Shown: positions 27,602-37,363 of the stretch, piece after piece | How positions within the stretch are numbered: the stretch's first letter is position 1 | Layout of the letters: every line of letters starts with the position of its first letter | Assembly: GCF_004342625.1 (NCBI RefSeq) | Contig: NZ_SMAH01000007.1 | Coordinates: 62,001 to 126,000 of the forward strand | DNA: 64,000 nt | Direction: 5' to 3' | Source: Tepidimonas ignava | GTDB taxonomy: Bacteria > Pseudomonadota > Gammaproteobacteria > Burkholderiales > Burkholderiaceae_C | Program-made: the position numbers and the translations under genes | The notes under the pieces: generated by a model | The model's input: the letters and a program-made list of their open reading frames with translations, nothing else | What the model was told of the DNA's origin: nothing | Databases searched by the model: none

Positions 27602-28402
27602 TCAGCCCGCCGTCGCGACCACGCAGGCCACGTCCGCCTCGCGCAGCATGGCGTCGAACGGCGCCGGCGGCGCACGGTCGGTGTACACCCGCGTCAGCTC
27701 GCTGATGTGGCCCACCTCCACCATGGCCGGGCGGCCAAACTTGCTGTGGTCGGCGCACAGCCAGACCTGGCGCGCGTGCTCGATGATGGTGCGCGCCACG
27801 CGCACTTCGCGCACGTCGTAGTCGCGCAGCGTGCCGTCGGCTTCGATGCCCGAAATGCCGATGAGCGCGATGTCGACGCGGAACTGGCGCAAAAAGTCGA
27901 TCGTGACCTCGCCCACGATGCCGCGGTCGCGCGCACGCACCACGCCGCCGGCGATGACGACCTCACAGTCGGGGTTGTCGGCCAGGATGGCGGCGACGTT
28001 GAGGTTGTTGGTGATGACGCGCAGGCCGCGGTGCTGCACGAGGGCGCGGGCCACCGCCTCGGTCGTGGTGCCGAGGTTGAGCATCAGCGAGCAGCCTGGC
28101 GGCACGTCACGCGCCACGGCGCGCGCGATCGCTTCCTTGGCCGCGGCGTTGAGCGTCTGGCGCTGGGTGTAGGCCAGGTTTTCCACCGTGGACACGGGCG
28201 TGCGCACCCCGCCGTGGAAGCGCGCCAGCAGGCCCAGTTGCTCCAACTGGCGCACGTCGCGCCGCACGGTTTGCAGCGTGACCCCAAAGCGCTGCGCCAG
28301 CGCCTCGATGGACAAGGCGCCGGCCTGGCGCACGGCGGCCAACAACTCGCTTTGGCGGGGGTTGAGGGCGCGTCGCCGGCGCCCGACGGTGGGTTCGTGC
28401 AT
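27602..28402 (-). CDS. glpR: DeoR-family transcriptional repressor, probable GlpR
   Basis: A 266-residue regulator. The N-terminal DeoR winged helix-turn-helix is at about 13-68 ([22 protein letters not shown] ... [17 protein letters not shown], by position), and the sugar-phosphate-sensing DeoRC domain is at about 85-250 with the [14 protein letters not shown] loop. In known systems sn-glycerol-3-phosphate releases GlpR from DNA. Its place between glpK and divergent glpD, and CGAA repeats in the intervening promoter region, support this assignment. The start codon (28402) is preceded by a modest CAGG. Confidence 0.92.
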   Translation of the reverse strand: MHEPTVGRRRRALNPRQSELLAAVRQAGALSIEALAQRFGVTLQTVRRDVRQLEQLGLLARFHGGVRTPVSTVENLAYTQRQTLNAAAKEAIARAVARDVPPGCSLMLNLGTTTEAVARALVQHRGLRVITNNLNVAAILADNPDCEVVIAGGVVRARDRGIVGEVTIDFLRQFRVDIALIGISGIEADGTLRDYDVREVRVARTIIEHARQVWLCADHSKFGRPAMVEVGHISELTRVYTDRAPPAPFDAMLREADVACVVATAG

Positions 28403-28463
28403 GGCCTGCCATTGTGCCGCGTGGCGGCGGCAACGCCCATCGGGATACACCCCAACAAGCAAC

Positions 28464-28492
28464 ATAAACGAACAGTACCGAATACAATCGAA
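28464..28492. promoter_or_regulatory. Candidate GlpR operator between glpR and glpD
   Basis: Three CGAA cores at 28469, 28479 and 28489 are spaced exactly 10 bp, putting them on one face of the helix. On the minus strand the best half-site, ACTGTTCGTT, matches 9 of 10 positions of the E. coli GlpR half-site as I recall it (WATKYTCGWW). TACAAT at 28483-28488 could be a glpD -10 box covered by the operator, which fits repression. Binding is inferred from sequence only. Confidence 0.6.
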
Positions 28493-28549
28493 CCATCTCC
28501 GCGCGCCCTCGACCTGGTTGGCGTGCCCACCTTGCGCTTGGCTTCACCG

Positions 28550-30142
28550 ATGGACACCAACGCCCCTTCGCTCCCTCCCCAGGGCCCACTGTTCGACGCT
28601 GTGGTCGTCGGCGGCGGCATCAACGGCTGCGGCATCGCACGCGACTTGGCCGGCCGTGGCGCACGGGTGTTGCTGGTCGAGCAACACGACCTCGCGGCGC
28701 ACACGTCGTCGGCGTCCACCAAGCTGATCCACGGTGGGCTGCGCTACCTGGAGTACGGTGAGTTTGGTCTGGTGCGCAAGGCGCTGCAGGAACGCGAGGT
28801 GCTGCTGCGCGCCGCGCCGCACCTGATCCAGCCGCTGACCTTCGTGATGCCGCACGACCCTGGGATGCGCCCGGCGTGGATGATTCGCATCGGGCTGTGG
28901 CTGTACGACCACCTGGCGCGGCGCGAGCTGCTGCCGGCCAGCACGGCGTTGGACCTGCGTCAGCACCCCGCCGGCCAGCCACTGCGCGACGGCTGGACGC
29001 GCGCCTTTGCCTACGCCGATGGCTGGGTGGACGACGCCCGCCTGGTGGTGCTCAACGCGCTGGACGCCGCCCAGCGCGGCGCGGTGGTGGCGCCGCGCAC
29101 GCGCTGCACCGGGCTGCAGCGGCACGCGCAGCACTGGATGGTCACGCTGCAGCCCGATGGCGGCGCCCCTGTCACGGTGCGCACCCGCGCCGTCGTCAAC
29201 GCCGCCGGTCCGTGGGCCGAGCAACTGCTGCGCGAACACGCCGGCCTGCCGCCGCAGCGCCACCTGCGCCTGGTGCGCGGCAGCCACATCGTGGTGCCGC
29301 GCCTGTTCGCGCACGACGCTGCGTACCTGCTGCAGGCGCGCGACCGGCGGGTCATCTTCGCCATCCCCTTCGAGCAGCGCTACACGCTGGTGGGCACCAC
29401 CGACGTGGAGCATCACGCCGGCCTGGACGCGGTGGCCATCGACGCCGATGAAACCGCCTACCTGTGCGCCGAAGTCAGCCGCTACTTTCGTCGCGCCATC
29501 ACCCCCGACGACGTGGTGTGGCATTACAGCGGCGTGCGTCCGCTGCTGGACGACGAGCACGGCAACCCGGCGGCCGTCACGCGCGACTACCGCCTGGAGC
29601 TCGACACCGCGGGCGCGCCGTTGCTGACGGTGTGGGGCGGCAAAATCACCACCTTTCGCACGCTGGCCGAGGAAGCGGCCCAGCGCTTGGCCGCACCGCT
29701 GGCCTTGCGCGGCGCGCCTTGGACCCGCGCGGCGCCGCTGCCCGGCGGGGATCTGGAGCGCGTCGTGGGCCCATGCGCGACGCCGATGCAGGCCCTGCAA
29801 CGCTACCGCGCGCACCTGCAGCGGCGCTGGCCGTGGCTGGACGCCGCCGTGGTTCACCGTTGGGCGCGCGCCTACGGCACGTTGGCGCTGGACTGGCTGG
29901 AGCCGGCGCGTGGACCGCACGACCTCGGACGCCAAGTCGCCCCCGGCCTGTTCGAAGCCGAGCTGCAACACCTGCACCGGCGCGAATGGGCGCGCGACGC
30001 CGACGACGTGCTGTGGCGACGCACCAAGCTGGGGCTGCACCTGGAGGCGGCGCAGCGCACGGCCGTGGCGGACTGGCTGCAACGCCTGCCACCCCCGGAC
30101 AAACCCCTAGCCCCCTTGGAGCGCGGGGCTGGATGTCACTAA
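28550..30142 (+). CDS. glpD: Aerobic glycerol-3-phosphate dehydrogenase
   Basis: A membrane-associated flavoenzyme oxidising sn-glycerol-3-phosphate to dihydroxyacetone phosphate with electrons to quinone. The 530 residues begin with the FAD-binding AVVVGGGINGCGIARDLAG (about 17-35). They contain STKLIHGGLRYLEYGEFGLV, RGSHIVVP and VWGGKITTFRTLAE, followed by the C-terminal DAO-C helical domain. Ribosome-site sequence is weak; the ATG is chosen for length and homology. It diverges from glpR across the candidate operator and precedes the ugp operon, whose uptake product is its substrate. Confidence 0.95.
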   Translation: MDTNAPSLPPQGPLFDAVVVGGGINGCGIARDLAGRGARVLLVEQHDLAAHTSSASTKLIHGGLRYLEYGEFGLVRKALQEREVLLRAAPHLIQPLTFVMPHDPGMRPAWMIRIGLWLYDHLARRELLPASTALDLRQHPAGQPLRDGWTRAFAYADGWVDDARLVVLNALDAAQRGAVVAPRTRCTGLQRHAQHWMVTLQPDGGAPVTVRTRAVVNAAGPWAEQLLREHAGLPPQRHLRLVRGSHIVVPRLFAHDAAYLLQARDRRVIFAIPFEQRYTLVGTTDVEHHAGLDAVAIDADETAYLCAEVSRYFRRAITPDDVVWHYSGVRPLLDDEHGNPAAVTRDYRLELDTAGAPLLTVWGGKITTFRTLAEEAAQRLAAPLALRGAPWTRAAPLPGGDLERVVGPCATPMQALQRYRAHLQRRWPWLDAAVVHRWARAYGTLALDWLEPARGPHDLGRQVAPGLFEAELQHLHRREWARDADDVLWRRTKLGLHLEAAQRTAVADWLQRLPPPDKPLAPLERGAGCH

Positions 30143-30143
30143 A

Positions 30144-30197
30144 CTGTCATCCGGTGTTCGCATACTCGCGTAGCCTTTCGTTTGAAGGTTCGTTTTG
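30144..30197 (+). promoter_or_regulatory. ugpB upstream region with GlpR-like half-sites and one Pho half-box
   Basis: The gap between glpD and ugpB contains TTCG cores at 30157, 30177 and 30189. The last lies in GTTCGTTTTG, and AAGGTTCGTT there fits 9 of 10 positions of the GlpR half-site. CTGTCAT at 30144-30150 equals one half of a PhoB box, but the second half is absent, so phosphate control is only a weak possibility. Ugp systems elsewhere are Pho-regulated. Confidence 0.4.
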
Positions 30198-30223
30198 CAT
30201 CTCTGTCTGATCAAGGAGCCGTG

Positions 30224-31543
30224 ATGACACTGCCGCTCAAGCGCCTGATGGCCGCCACGCTGGCCGCTGCTGGCATCGCCAGCGCCCACGCCCAAACCGA
30301 AATCGTCTGGTGGCACTCGATGGGTGGCGCCTTGGGCGAATGGGTCAACGACCTGGCCGCCGAGTTCAACGCCAGCCAGAAGGACTACAAGGTGGTGCCG
30401 GTCTTCAAGGGCAGCTACGACGAGTCGATGACCGCGGCCATCGCGGCGTTTCGCGCCGGCAACGCGCCGCACATCCTGCAGGTGTTCGAAGTGGGCACCG
30501 CCACGATGATGGCCAGCCGCAACGCCATCGTGCCAGTGGCCGAGGTGATGAAAAAGGCCGGCGCGTCCTTCGACCCCAACGCCTACGTGGACGCCGTCAA
30601 GAGCTACTACACCGCCCCCAACGGCCAGATGCTGAGCTTCCCGTTCAACAGCTCGACCACGGTGTTGCACTACAACAAGGACGCCTTCAAGGCCGCCGGG
30701 CTGGACCCCAACAAGGCGCCCAAGAGCTGGCCGGAGGTGGCCCTGGCCGCGGCCAAGCTCAAAGCCAGCGGCCACAAGTGCCCGTTCACGACCAGCTGGC
30801 AGAGCTGGACGCAGCTGGAAAGCTTCTCGGCCTGGCACAACGTCGAGTTCGCCACCAAGAACAACGGCTTTGGCGGCCTGGACGCGCGGTTGGCCTTCAA
30901 CAGCCCGCTGCACGTGCGCCACATCGAAAACCTGGCCAACATGGCCAAACAAGGCTTGTTTGTCTACAAAGGGCGCGGCAACGCGGCCGATGCCACCTAC
31001 GTCTCGGGCGAGTGCGCGATGATGACCGGCTCGTCGGCGCTGTACGGCAACGTCAAGCGCAACGCCAAGTTCGACTTCGGCATTTCCACGCTGCCGTACT
31101 ACCCCGACGTGCCCGGCGCGCCGCAAAACACCGTCATCGGCGGCGCCAGCCTGTGGGTGATGGCGGGCAAAAAGGACGCCGACTACAAGGGCGTGGCCCA
31201 GTTCCTCGCGCACCTGTCCAAGCCCGAGGTGGCGGCCAAGAGCCACCAGCGCACCGGCTACCTGCCGGTGACCAAGGCAGCCTACGAGTTGACCGAAAAA
31301 TCGGGCTTTTACAAGCAAAACCCCGGCACCGACGTCTCGGTGGAGCAGATGATCCGCAAAACCACCGACAAGTCGCGCGGCATCCGCTTGGGCAACTTCG
31401 TGCAGATCCGCACCATCATCGACGAGGAGATGGAGCAGGTCTGGGCCGGCAAAAAGAGCGCCAAGCAGGGGCTGGACGACGCGGTGCGCCGTGGCAACGA
31501 ACAGCTGGAGCGCTTCCAGCGCGCCAACCAAGGCAAACTGTGA
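30224..31543 (+). CDS. ugpB: sn-glycerol-3-phosphate ABC transporter, periplasmic binding protein
   Basis: UgpB captures sn-glycerol-3-phosphate or glycerophosphodiesters in the periplasm for the UgpAEC permease. The 439-residue precursor has a Sec signal peptide with likely cleavage after ASAHA (residue 23), then TEIVWWHSMGGALGEWVNDL typical of UgpB, plus GAPQNTVIGGASLWVMAG. AAGGAG stands 5 nt before the ATG. It starts the ugpB-A-E-C-Q run, 81 nt after glpD. Confidence 0.96.
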   Translation: MTLPLKRLMAATLAAAGIASAHAQTEIVWWHSMGGALGEWVNDLAAEFNASQKDYKVVPVFKGSYDESMTAAIAAFRAGNAPHILQVFEVGTATMMASRNAIVPVAEVMKKAGASFDPNAYVDAVKSYYTAPNGQMLSFPFNSSTTVLHYNKDAFKAAGLDPNKAPKSWPEVALAAAKLKASGHKCPFTTSWQSWTQLESFSAWHNVEFATKNNGFGGLDARLAFNSPLHVRHIENLANMAKQGLFVYKGRGNAADATYVSGECAMMTGSSALYGNVKRNAKFDFGISTLPYYPDVPGAPQNTVIGGASLWVMAGKKDADYKGVAQFLAHLSKPEVAAKSHQRTGYLPVTKAAYELTEKSGFYKQNPGTDVSVEQMIRKTTDKSRGIRLGNFVQIRTIIDEEMEQVWAGKKSAKQGLDDAVRRGNEQLERFQRANQGKL

Positions 31544-31552
31544 CGGCGCGGC

Positions 31553-32434
31553 GTGGATAAACGGGTTCACTTCCACGCCCGCTGGCTGCCGTGGCTGCTG
31601 GTGGCGCCGCAACTGGCCATCGTCGGGGTGTTTTTCTTTTGGCCGGCGGCGCAGGCGCTGCTGCAAAGCGTGCTGGAGCAAGACGCCTTCGGCGGCAGCG
31701 TCACCTTCGTCGGGCTGGACAACTTCCGCCGGCTGCTGGCCGACGAGACCTACCTGCAGTCGTTTCAGGTCACCGCGGTCTTTTCCGCGCTGGTGGCGGT
31801 GGTGGGGCTGGCGGTGTCGCTGCTGCTGGCGGTGATGGCCGACCGCGTCGTGCGCGGCGCGCGCTGGTACCGCACGCTGCTGATCTGGCCCTACGCGGTG
31901 GCGCCGGCGGTGGCCGGTGTGCTGTGGATGTTCATGTTCGCCTCGCCGATGGGCGTGGTGGCCTGGGCGCTGCAGCACGTCGGCATCGAATGGAACCACC
32001 GCCTCAACAGCCAGCACGCGCTGACACTGATCGTGCTGGCCGCAGTGTGGAAGCAGGTGTCGTACAACTTTTTGTTTTTCCTGGCGGGGCTGCAAGCCAT
32101 CCCGCGCTCGCTGATCGAAGCGGCCACGCTGGACGGCGCCAGCCCCTGGCGGCGCTTTTGGACCATTGTCTTTCCGCTGCTGTCGCCGACGACGTTTTTC
32201 CTGCTGGTCATCAACGTCGTCTACGCGTTTTTTGACACCTTCGCCATCGTCGACGCCACCACGCAGGGCGGCCCCGGCAAAGACACCGCCATCCTCGTGT
32301 ACAAGGTGTACTACGACGGCTTCAAAGCGCTGGACATGGGTGGCTCGGCCGCGCAGTCGGTCGTGCTGATGGCCATCGTCATCGCGCTGACCGTGGTGCA
32401 GTTCCGCTACATCGAGCGCAAAGTCCAATACTGA
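31553..32434 (+). CDS. ugpA: sn-glycerol-3-phosphate ABC transporter permease
   Basis: An inner-membrane permease subunit of 293 residues with six hydrophobic segments. The cytoplasmic EAA loop is [20 protein letters not shown] at about 198-217, which contacts UgpC. The GTG start is 9 nt after the ugpB stop, with no strong ribosome site, suggesting translational coupling. MalF/UgpA-type markers include [17 protein letters not shown] and TQGGPG. Confidence 0.95.
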   Translation: MDKRVHFHARWLPWLLVAPQLAIVGVFFFWPAAQALLQSVLEQDAFGGSVTFVGLDNFRRLLADETYLQSFQVTAVFSALVAVVGLAVSLLLAVMADRVVRGARWYRTLLIWPYAVAPAVAGVLWMFMFASPMGVVAWALQHVGIEWNHRLNSQHALTLIVLAAVWKQVSYNFLFFLAGLQAIPRSLIEAATLDGASPWRRFWTIVFPLLSPTTFFLLVINVVYAFFDTFAIVDATTQGGPGKDTAILVYKVYYDGFKALDMGGSAAQSVVLMAIVIALTVVQFRYIERKVQY

Positions 32435-32448
32435 CCCCCCAAAGCACC

Positions 32449-33303
32449 ATGGTTGAACGACGTCCCTGGCTCGACGCCTTGGCCCACGCCCTGTTGCTGC
32501 TGGGCGTGGCGGTGATCGCCTTTCCGGTGTACCTGACGTGGGTGGCCTCGACGCAAAGCGCCGAACAGATCGCCACCAGCGCCCCGCTGTCGCTGCTGCC
32601 CGGCGACCAGATGCTGACCAACTACCGCCTGGCGCTGCTCGGTGGCGAGACCAGCGCCGGCAGCCGCTTTGCGCCGGGGCTGCCGATGATGGGCGTCAGC
32701 CTGGCGATGGCGTTGACCATCGCGCTGGGCAAGATCGCGATCTCGCTGCTGTCGGCGTTTGCCATCGTGTACTTTCGCTTCCCGCTGCGCAAGCTGGTGT
32801 TTTGGGCCATCTTCGTCACGCTGATGCTGCCGGTGGAGGTGCGCATCGGCCCCACCTACGAGGTCATCGCCGGCCTGGGGCTGCTCAACACCTACGCCGG
32901 CCTGACGGTGCCACTGATCGCCTCGGCCACGGCGACGTTTTTGTTCCGGCAGTTTTTCATGACCATCCCGGACGAGTTGGTCGAGGCCGCGCGGGTCGAT
33001 GGCGCCGGCCCGATGCGGTTTTTCTGGGATGTGCTGCTGCCGATGTCGCGCACCTCGATGGCGGCGCTGTTCGTGATCCAATTCATCTACGGCTGGAACC
33101 AGTACCTGTGGCCGCTGCTGGTCACCACCGACGAGTCGATGTACCCGATCGTGCTCGGCATCAAGCGGCTCATCACCGGTGAGGCCTACACCGAGTGGAA
33201 CATCGTCATGGCCACCGCGATGCTGGCCATGCTGCCACCGGCCATCGTCGTGCTGGCGATGCAAAAGTGGTTCGTCAAAGGCCTGGTGGACAGCGAGAAA
33301 TAA
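32449..33303 (+). CDS. ugpE: sn-glycerol-3-phosphate ABC transporter permease
   Basis: The second permease subunit, 284 residues and six membrane segments, of the MalG type. The EAA loop ([20 protein letters not shown]) is at about 177-196. The central [20 protein letters not shown] and final [18 protein letters not shown] stretches are typical of UgpE. It lies 14 nt after ugpA and 11 nt before ugpC. Confidence 0.95.
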   Translation: MVERRPWLDALAHALLLLGVAVIAFPVYLTWVASTQSAEQIATSAPLSLLPGDQMLTNYRLALLGGETSAGSRFAPGLPMMGVSLAMALTIALGKIAISLLSAFAIVYFRFPLRKLVFWAIFVTLMLPVEVRIGPTYEVIAGLGLLNTYAGLTVPLIASATATFLFRQFFMTIPDELVEAARVDGAGPMRFFWDVLLPMSRTSMAALFVIQFIYGWNQYLWPLLVTTDESMYPIVLGIKRLITGEAYTEWNIVMATAMLAMLPPAIVVLAMQKWFVKGLVDSEK

Positions 33304-33314
33304 CCCCAACCCTC

Positions 33315-34325
<1,011 letters not shown>

Positions 34326-34330
34326 GGCCC

Positions 34331-35137
34331 ATGGCCGCCGACCTCGACGCCCCCAGCCCCAGCGCCATGCCGGCGTGGCCGTGGCCGCGCTGGATCGCGC
34401 ACCGCGGCGCCGGCAAGCTGGCCCCGGAAAACACCCTGGCCGCGTTCGAGCTCGGCTGGCGCCACGGCTGGCGCGCCTTCGAGTGCGACGTCAAGCTCAG
34501 CGCCGACGGGGTGCCGTTTTTGCTGCACGACGCGACGCTGCAGCGCACCACCAACGGCCACGGCATCGCCGGTGAGCTGGCGTGGGACGCGCTGGCCCGG
34601 CTGGACGCCGGCGGTTGGCACAGCCCCGCGTTTGCGGGCGAGCCGCTGCTGCGGCTGGACCGGCTGGTGGCCTGGGCGCTGCCGCGCGGGGCGCTGCTCA
34701 ACCTGGAGATCAAACCCACCCCCGGCACCGAGGCCGCCACCGGCGCCGCCGTGGCGCAGGCGGTGGACGCGCTGTGGCGCGACCACGGCGCAGGCACACC
34801 CGGCGGCCCGCCGTGGCCGCTGCTGACCTCGTTCCAGCCAGTGGCGCTGCAGGCCGCCCAGGCCACCTGCCCGCACCTGCCGCGCGGGCTGCTGCTCGAC
34901 ACCCTGTGGCCCGGCTGCTGGGCGGTGGCGCGCAGCCTGGGCTGCGTGGCGGTGGTGCTCAACCACCGTCTGTGGACGCGCACGTTGCTGCAGCAGCAGC
35001 GCGCCGCCGGCTACCGCACGCTGGCCTACACGGTCAACCACGCGCGCCGCGCCGAGCAGCTGCTGCGCTGGGGGCTGGACGCCGTCATCAGCGACCGCAT
35101 CGACGCGTTGGGGCCCGGCGCGTCCGCCGCCGGTTGA
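34331..35137 (+). CDS. ugpQ: Glycerophosphodiester phosphodiesterase
   Basis: UgpQ hydrolyses glycerophosphodiesters arriving through Ugp to glycerol-3-phosphate and an alcohol. The 268-residue TIM barrel has the GDPD catalytic [16 protein letters not shown] (about 24-39), the metal ligands in [18 protein letters not shown] (about 50-67), and LNLEIKP. It has no signal peptide, so it acts in the cytoplasm. It is last in the operon and converges on selU, with 15 nt between stops. Confidence 0.94.
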   Translation: MAADLDAPSPSAMPAWPWPRWIAHRGAGKLAPENTLAAFELGWRHGWRAFECDVKLSADGVPFLLHDATLQRTTNGHGIAGELAWDALARLDAGGWHSPAFAGEPLLRLDRLVAWALPRGALLNLEIKPTPGTEAATGAAVAQAVDALWRDHGAGTPGGPPWPLLTSFQPVALQAAQATCPHLPRGLLLDTLWPGCWAVARSLGCVAVVLNHRLWTRTLLQQQRAAGYRTLAYTVNHARRAEQLLRWGLDAVISDRIDALGPGASAAG

Positions 35138-35152
35138 CGCGGCGTTCGGCCC

Positions 35153-36199
35153 TCAAGGGTGCGCGGCCACCCACGCACACGCGGTGGCCTGCAGCGTCGC
35201 GGGCGTCACGTCCGGCAGCGGCCACACCGTCGTGGCGACACCACGCGGCAGCGCCCGGCGGTACAGCGGGTCGTAGTGCAGCGCCATCAACTCGGCGAAC
35301 AACTCGTCCAGCCGCCCCTGGCGGGCCCACCGCTGCCAGCGTTGCAGCGTGTCGTTGGGGTGCAGGCCACGCAGGGCCGCCAGCCGCTGCGCCAGCGCCT
35401 CGGGGTCGCGGCCCAGCCAGGCATAGTCCTGCCGCACCAGCGCCAGGCGAGCGGCAAAGGGCACTTCGAGCTCGACGCGCGGCGCACGCTGGATGGCGTC
35501 GGCCAGCGTCGTGGGCAGTTGCACCGTGCCGATTTTGCGGCTTTCTGCTTCCACCCACACGGGCCGCGTCGGGTCCAAGCGGCGCAGCGCGTCGACCAAG
35601 GCGCTGTCGAACGCTTTTTGGCTGGGTTGCGGCTGTCCGTCGGGCCACGCCCCCAGGATCGAGCCGCGGTGATGCGCCAGCCCCTCCAGGTCCAGCACCT
35701 GCGCGCCTTGCTGCGCCAGCGCGTGCAGCAGCCGCGTCTTGCCGCTGCCGGTGGGGCCGGCCAACACCCGCCACGTCAGCCGTGGCGGCAGCGCGTCGAG
35801 CTGCTGCACCACCCAGCGCCGGTACGCTTTGTAGCCACCTTGGAGCTGCGCCGCCGCCCAGCCGATTTGCCGCAGCCACAGCACGAAGGCGCCGCTGCGC
35901 TGCCCGCCGCGCCAGCAGTACACCAACGGCCGCCATGCGGCGGGCTTGTCCGCCATCAGGCGCTGCACGTGCTGCGCGATGTTGCGCGCCACCCACACGC
36001 CGCCCAGGCGGCGCGCCTCAAACGGACCGCGCTGCTTGTACAGGGTGCCGACGATGCGGCGCTCGTCATCGCTGAGCACCGGGGCGCTGACCGCACCGGG
36101 GATATGGTCCAGCGCGAACTCCGCGGGGCTGCGCGCGTCCAGCACGGTGTCGAACGCGTGCAGCGCGTCGAGCGTCACAATAGCGGGCGCATGGGCCAT
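35153..36199 (-). CDS. mnmH: tRNA 2-selenouridine synthase
   Basis: MnmH (SelU, YbbB) replaces sulfur by selenium in 2-thiouridine at the tRNA wobble position using selenophosphate. The 348 residues comprise an N-terminal rhodanese domain with catalytic Cys95 in VYCWRGGQRSG and a C-terminal P-loop domain with LAGPTGSGKTRLLHAL (about 146-161). It is divergent from selD, which makes selenophosphate, with 69 nt between start codons, so the two probably share control. Confidence 0.95.
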   Translation of the reverse strand: MAHAPAIVTLDALHAFDTVLDARSPAEFALDHIPGAVSAPVLSDDERRIVGTLYKQRGPFEARRLGGVWVARNIAQHVQRLMADKPAAWRPLVYCWRGGQRSGAFVLWLRQIGWAAAQLQGGYKAYRRWVVQQLDALPPRLTWRVLAGPTGSGKTRLLHALAQQGAQVLDLEGLAHHRGSILGAWPDGQPQPSQKAFDSALVDALRRLDPTRPVWVEAESRKIGTVQLPTTLADAIQRAPRVELEVPFAARLALVRQDYAWLGRDPEALAQRLAALRGLHPNDTLQRWQRWARQGRLDELFAELMALHYDPLYRRALPRGVATTVWPLPDVTPATLQATACAWVAAHP

Positions 36200-36268
36200 G
36201 GCTGCGATTCCAATGCGGTGGCGGGCCTGTGTGTTGACGGTCAACCTCCATCCACCCCGAGCGACACC

Positions 36269-37345
36269 ATGTCCAGCGAAGCACGCGACCCCAACCGGCT
36301 GACCCAGTGGGCCCACGGCGGCGGCTGTGGCTGCAAAATCGCCCCCGCCGTGCTGCAACGCCTGCTGGCCCAGGTGCCGGCGCACCTGATGCCGCCGGAG
36401 CTGCTGGTGGGCACGGCCACCAGCGACGATGCGGCAGTCTACCGCCTGCGCGACGACTTGGCGCTGGTGGCCACGACCGATTTTTTCACGCCGGTGGTGG
36501 ACGACGCCTACGACTTTGGCGCCATCGCCGCCACCAACGCGCTGTCCGACGTGTACGCGATGGGCGGTGAGCCGCTGCTGGCGCTGGCGCTGGTGGGCAT
36601 GCCTGTCAACCAACTGCCGCACGAGGTGATCGGGCGCGTGTTGCAGGGCGGCGCCGACGTGTGCCGCCAAGCGGGCGTGGTGCTGGCGGGCGGCCACTCG
36701 ATCGACACGGTGGAGCCGATCTACGGGCTGGCCGCCATCGGCACGGTGCACCCGGCGCGGCTCAAAACCAACGCCGGCGCGCAGCCGGGCGATGTGCTGG
36801 TGCTGGGCAAACCGCTGGGCATCGGGGTGCTGTCGGCGGCGCTCAAAAAGGGCCTGCTCAGCGCCGACGGCTACCAGGAGATGCGCCGCTGGACGACGCT
36901 GCTCAACCGCGCCGGCGCCGCCCTGGGGGCGTTGCCGGGCGTGCACGCGATGACGGACGTGACCGGGTTTGGTCTGGCCGGGCACCTGCTGGAGGTCTGC
37001 CGCGCCGCGGCGGTGCAGGCCACCGTGCAGGCCCGTGCGTTGCCGGTGCTGCCGATCAGCCGCGCGTTGCTGGCGCAAGGGGTGGCCACCGGCGCTGCGG
37101 GGCGCAACTGGGCCAGTTACGGCGACGCGGTGGACCTTGGCGCCGTGGCCGCGGACGAGCGCGGCGCCGTGCAAGCCATCCTGACCGACCCGCAAACCAG
37201 CGGCGGGCTGCTGGTGGCGTGCGCGCCGCAGGCGCTGGACGCGGTGCAGGCGGCGCTGGCCGCCGCGCAAGGGCAACCGGGCTGGGTCATCGGCCGGGTG
37301 GAGGCGCTGCCGCCCGGCGCGCCCGCCACCGTGCGCGTGGTGTAG
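36269..37345 (+). CDS. selD: Selenide, water dikinase (selenophosphate synthase)
   Basis: SelD makes selenophosphate from selenide and ATP. The 358-residue protein has the glycine-rich active-site loop HGGGCGCKIAP with Cys20 and Lys23 in the positions of the catalytic pair, so the catalytic residue is Cys rather than selenocysteine. ATP-binding motifs include ATSDDAAVY, LVATTDFFTPVVDDAYDFG and MTDVTGFGLAGHLLE. Its divergent mnmH partner shows at least the selenouridine use; selA/selB are not in the window. Confidence 0.96.
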   Translation: MSSEARDPNRLTQWAHGGGCGCKIAPAVLQRLLAQVPAHLMPPELLVGTATSDDAAVYRLRDDLALVATTDFFTPVVDDAYDFGAIAATNALSDVYAMGGEPLLALALVGMPVNQLPHEVIGRVLQGGADVCRQAGVVLAGGHSIDTVEPIYGLAAIGTVHPARLKTNAGAQPGDVLVLGKPLGIGVLSAALKKGLLSADGYQEMRRWTTLLNRAGAALGALPGVHAMTDVTGFGLAGHLLEVCRAAAVQATVQARALPVLPISRALLAQGVATGAAGRNWASYGDAVDLGAVAADERGAVQAILTDPQTSGGLLVACAPQALDAVQAALAAAQGQPGWVIGRVEALPPGAPATVRVV

Positions 37346-37363
37346 CGGCGCGGGCTCAGCCGC
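37345..37363. terminator. Short stem-loop between convergent selD and the zinc-binding protein gene
   Basis: GCGGC and GCCGC (37345-37349, 37359-37363) can pair around a 9-nt loop overlapping both gene ends. A weak bidirectional terminator is possible; no T-run is present. Confidence 0.25.

Noticed and set aside
30144-30150. Full PhoB box upstream of ugpB
   Set aside because: Only one CTGTCAT half is present; the second repeat at 11-bp spacing does not match.
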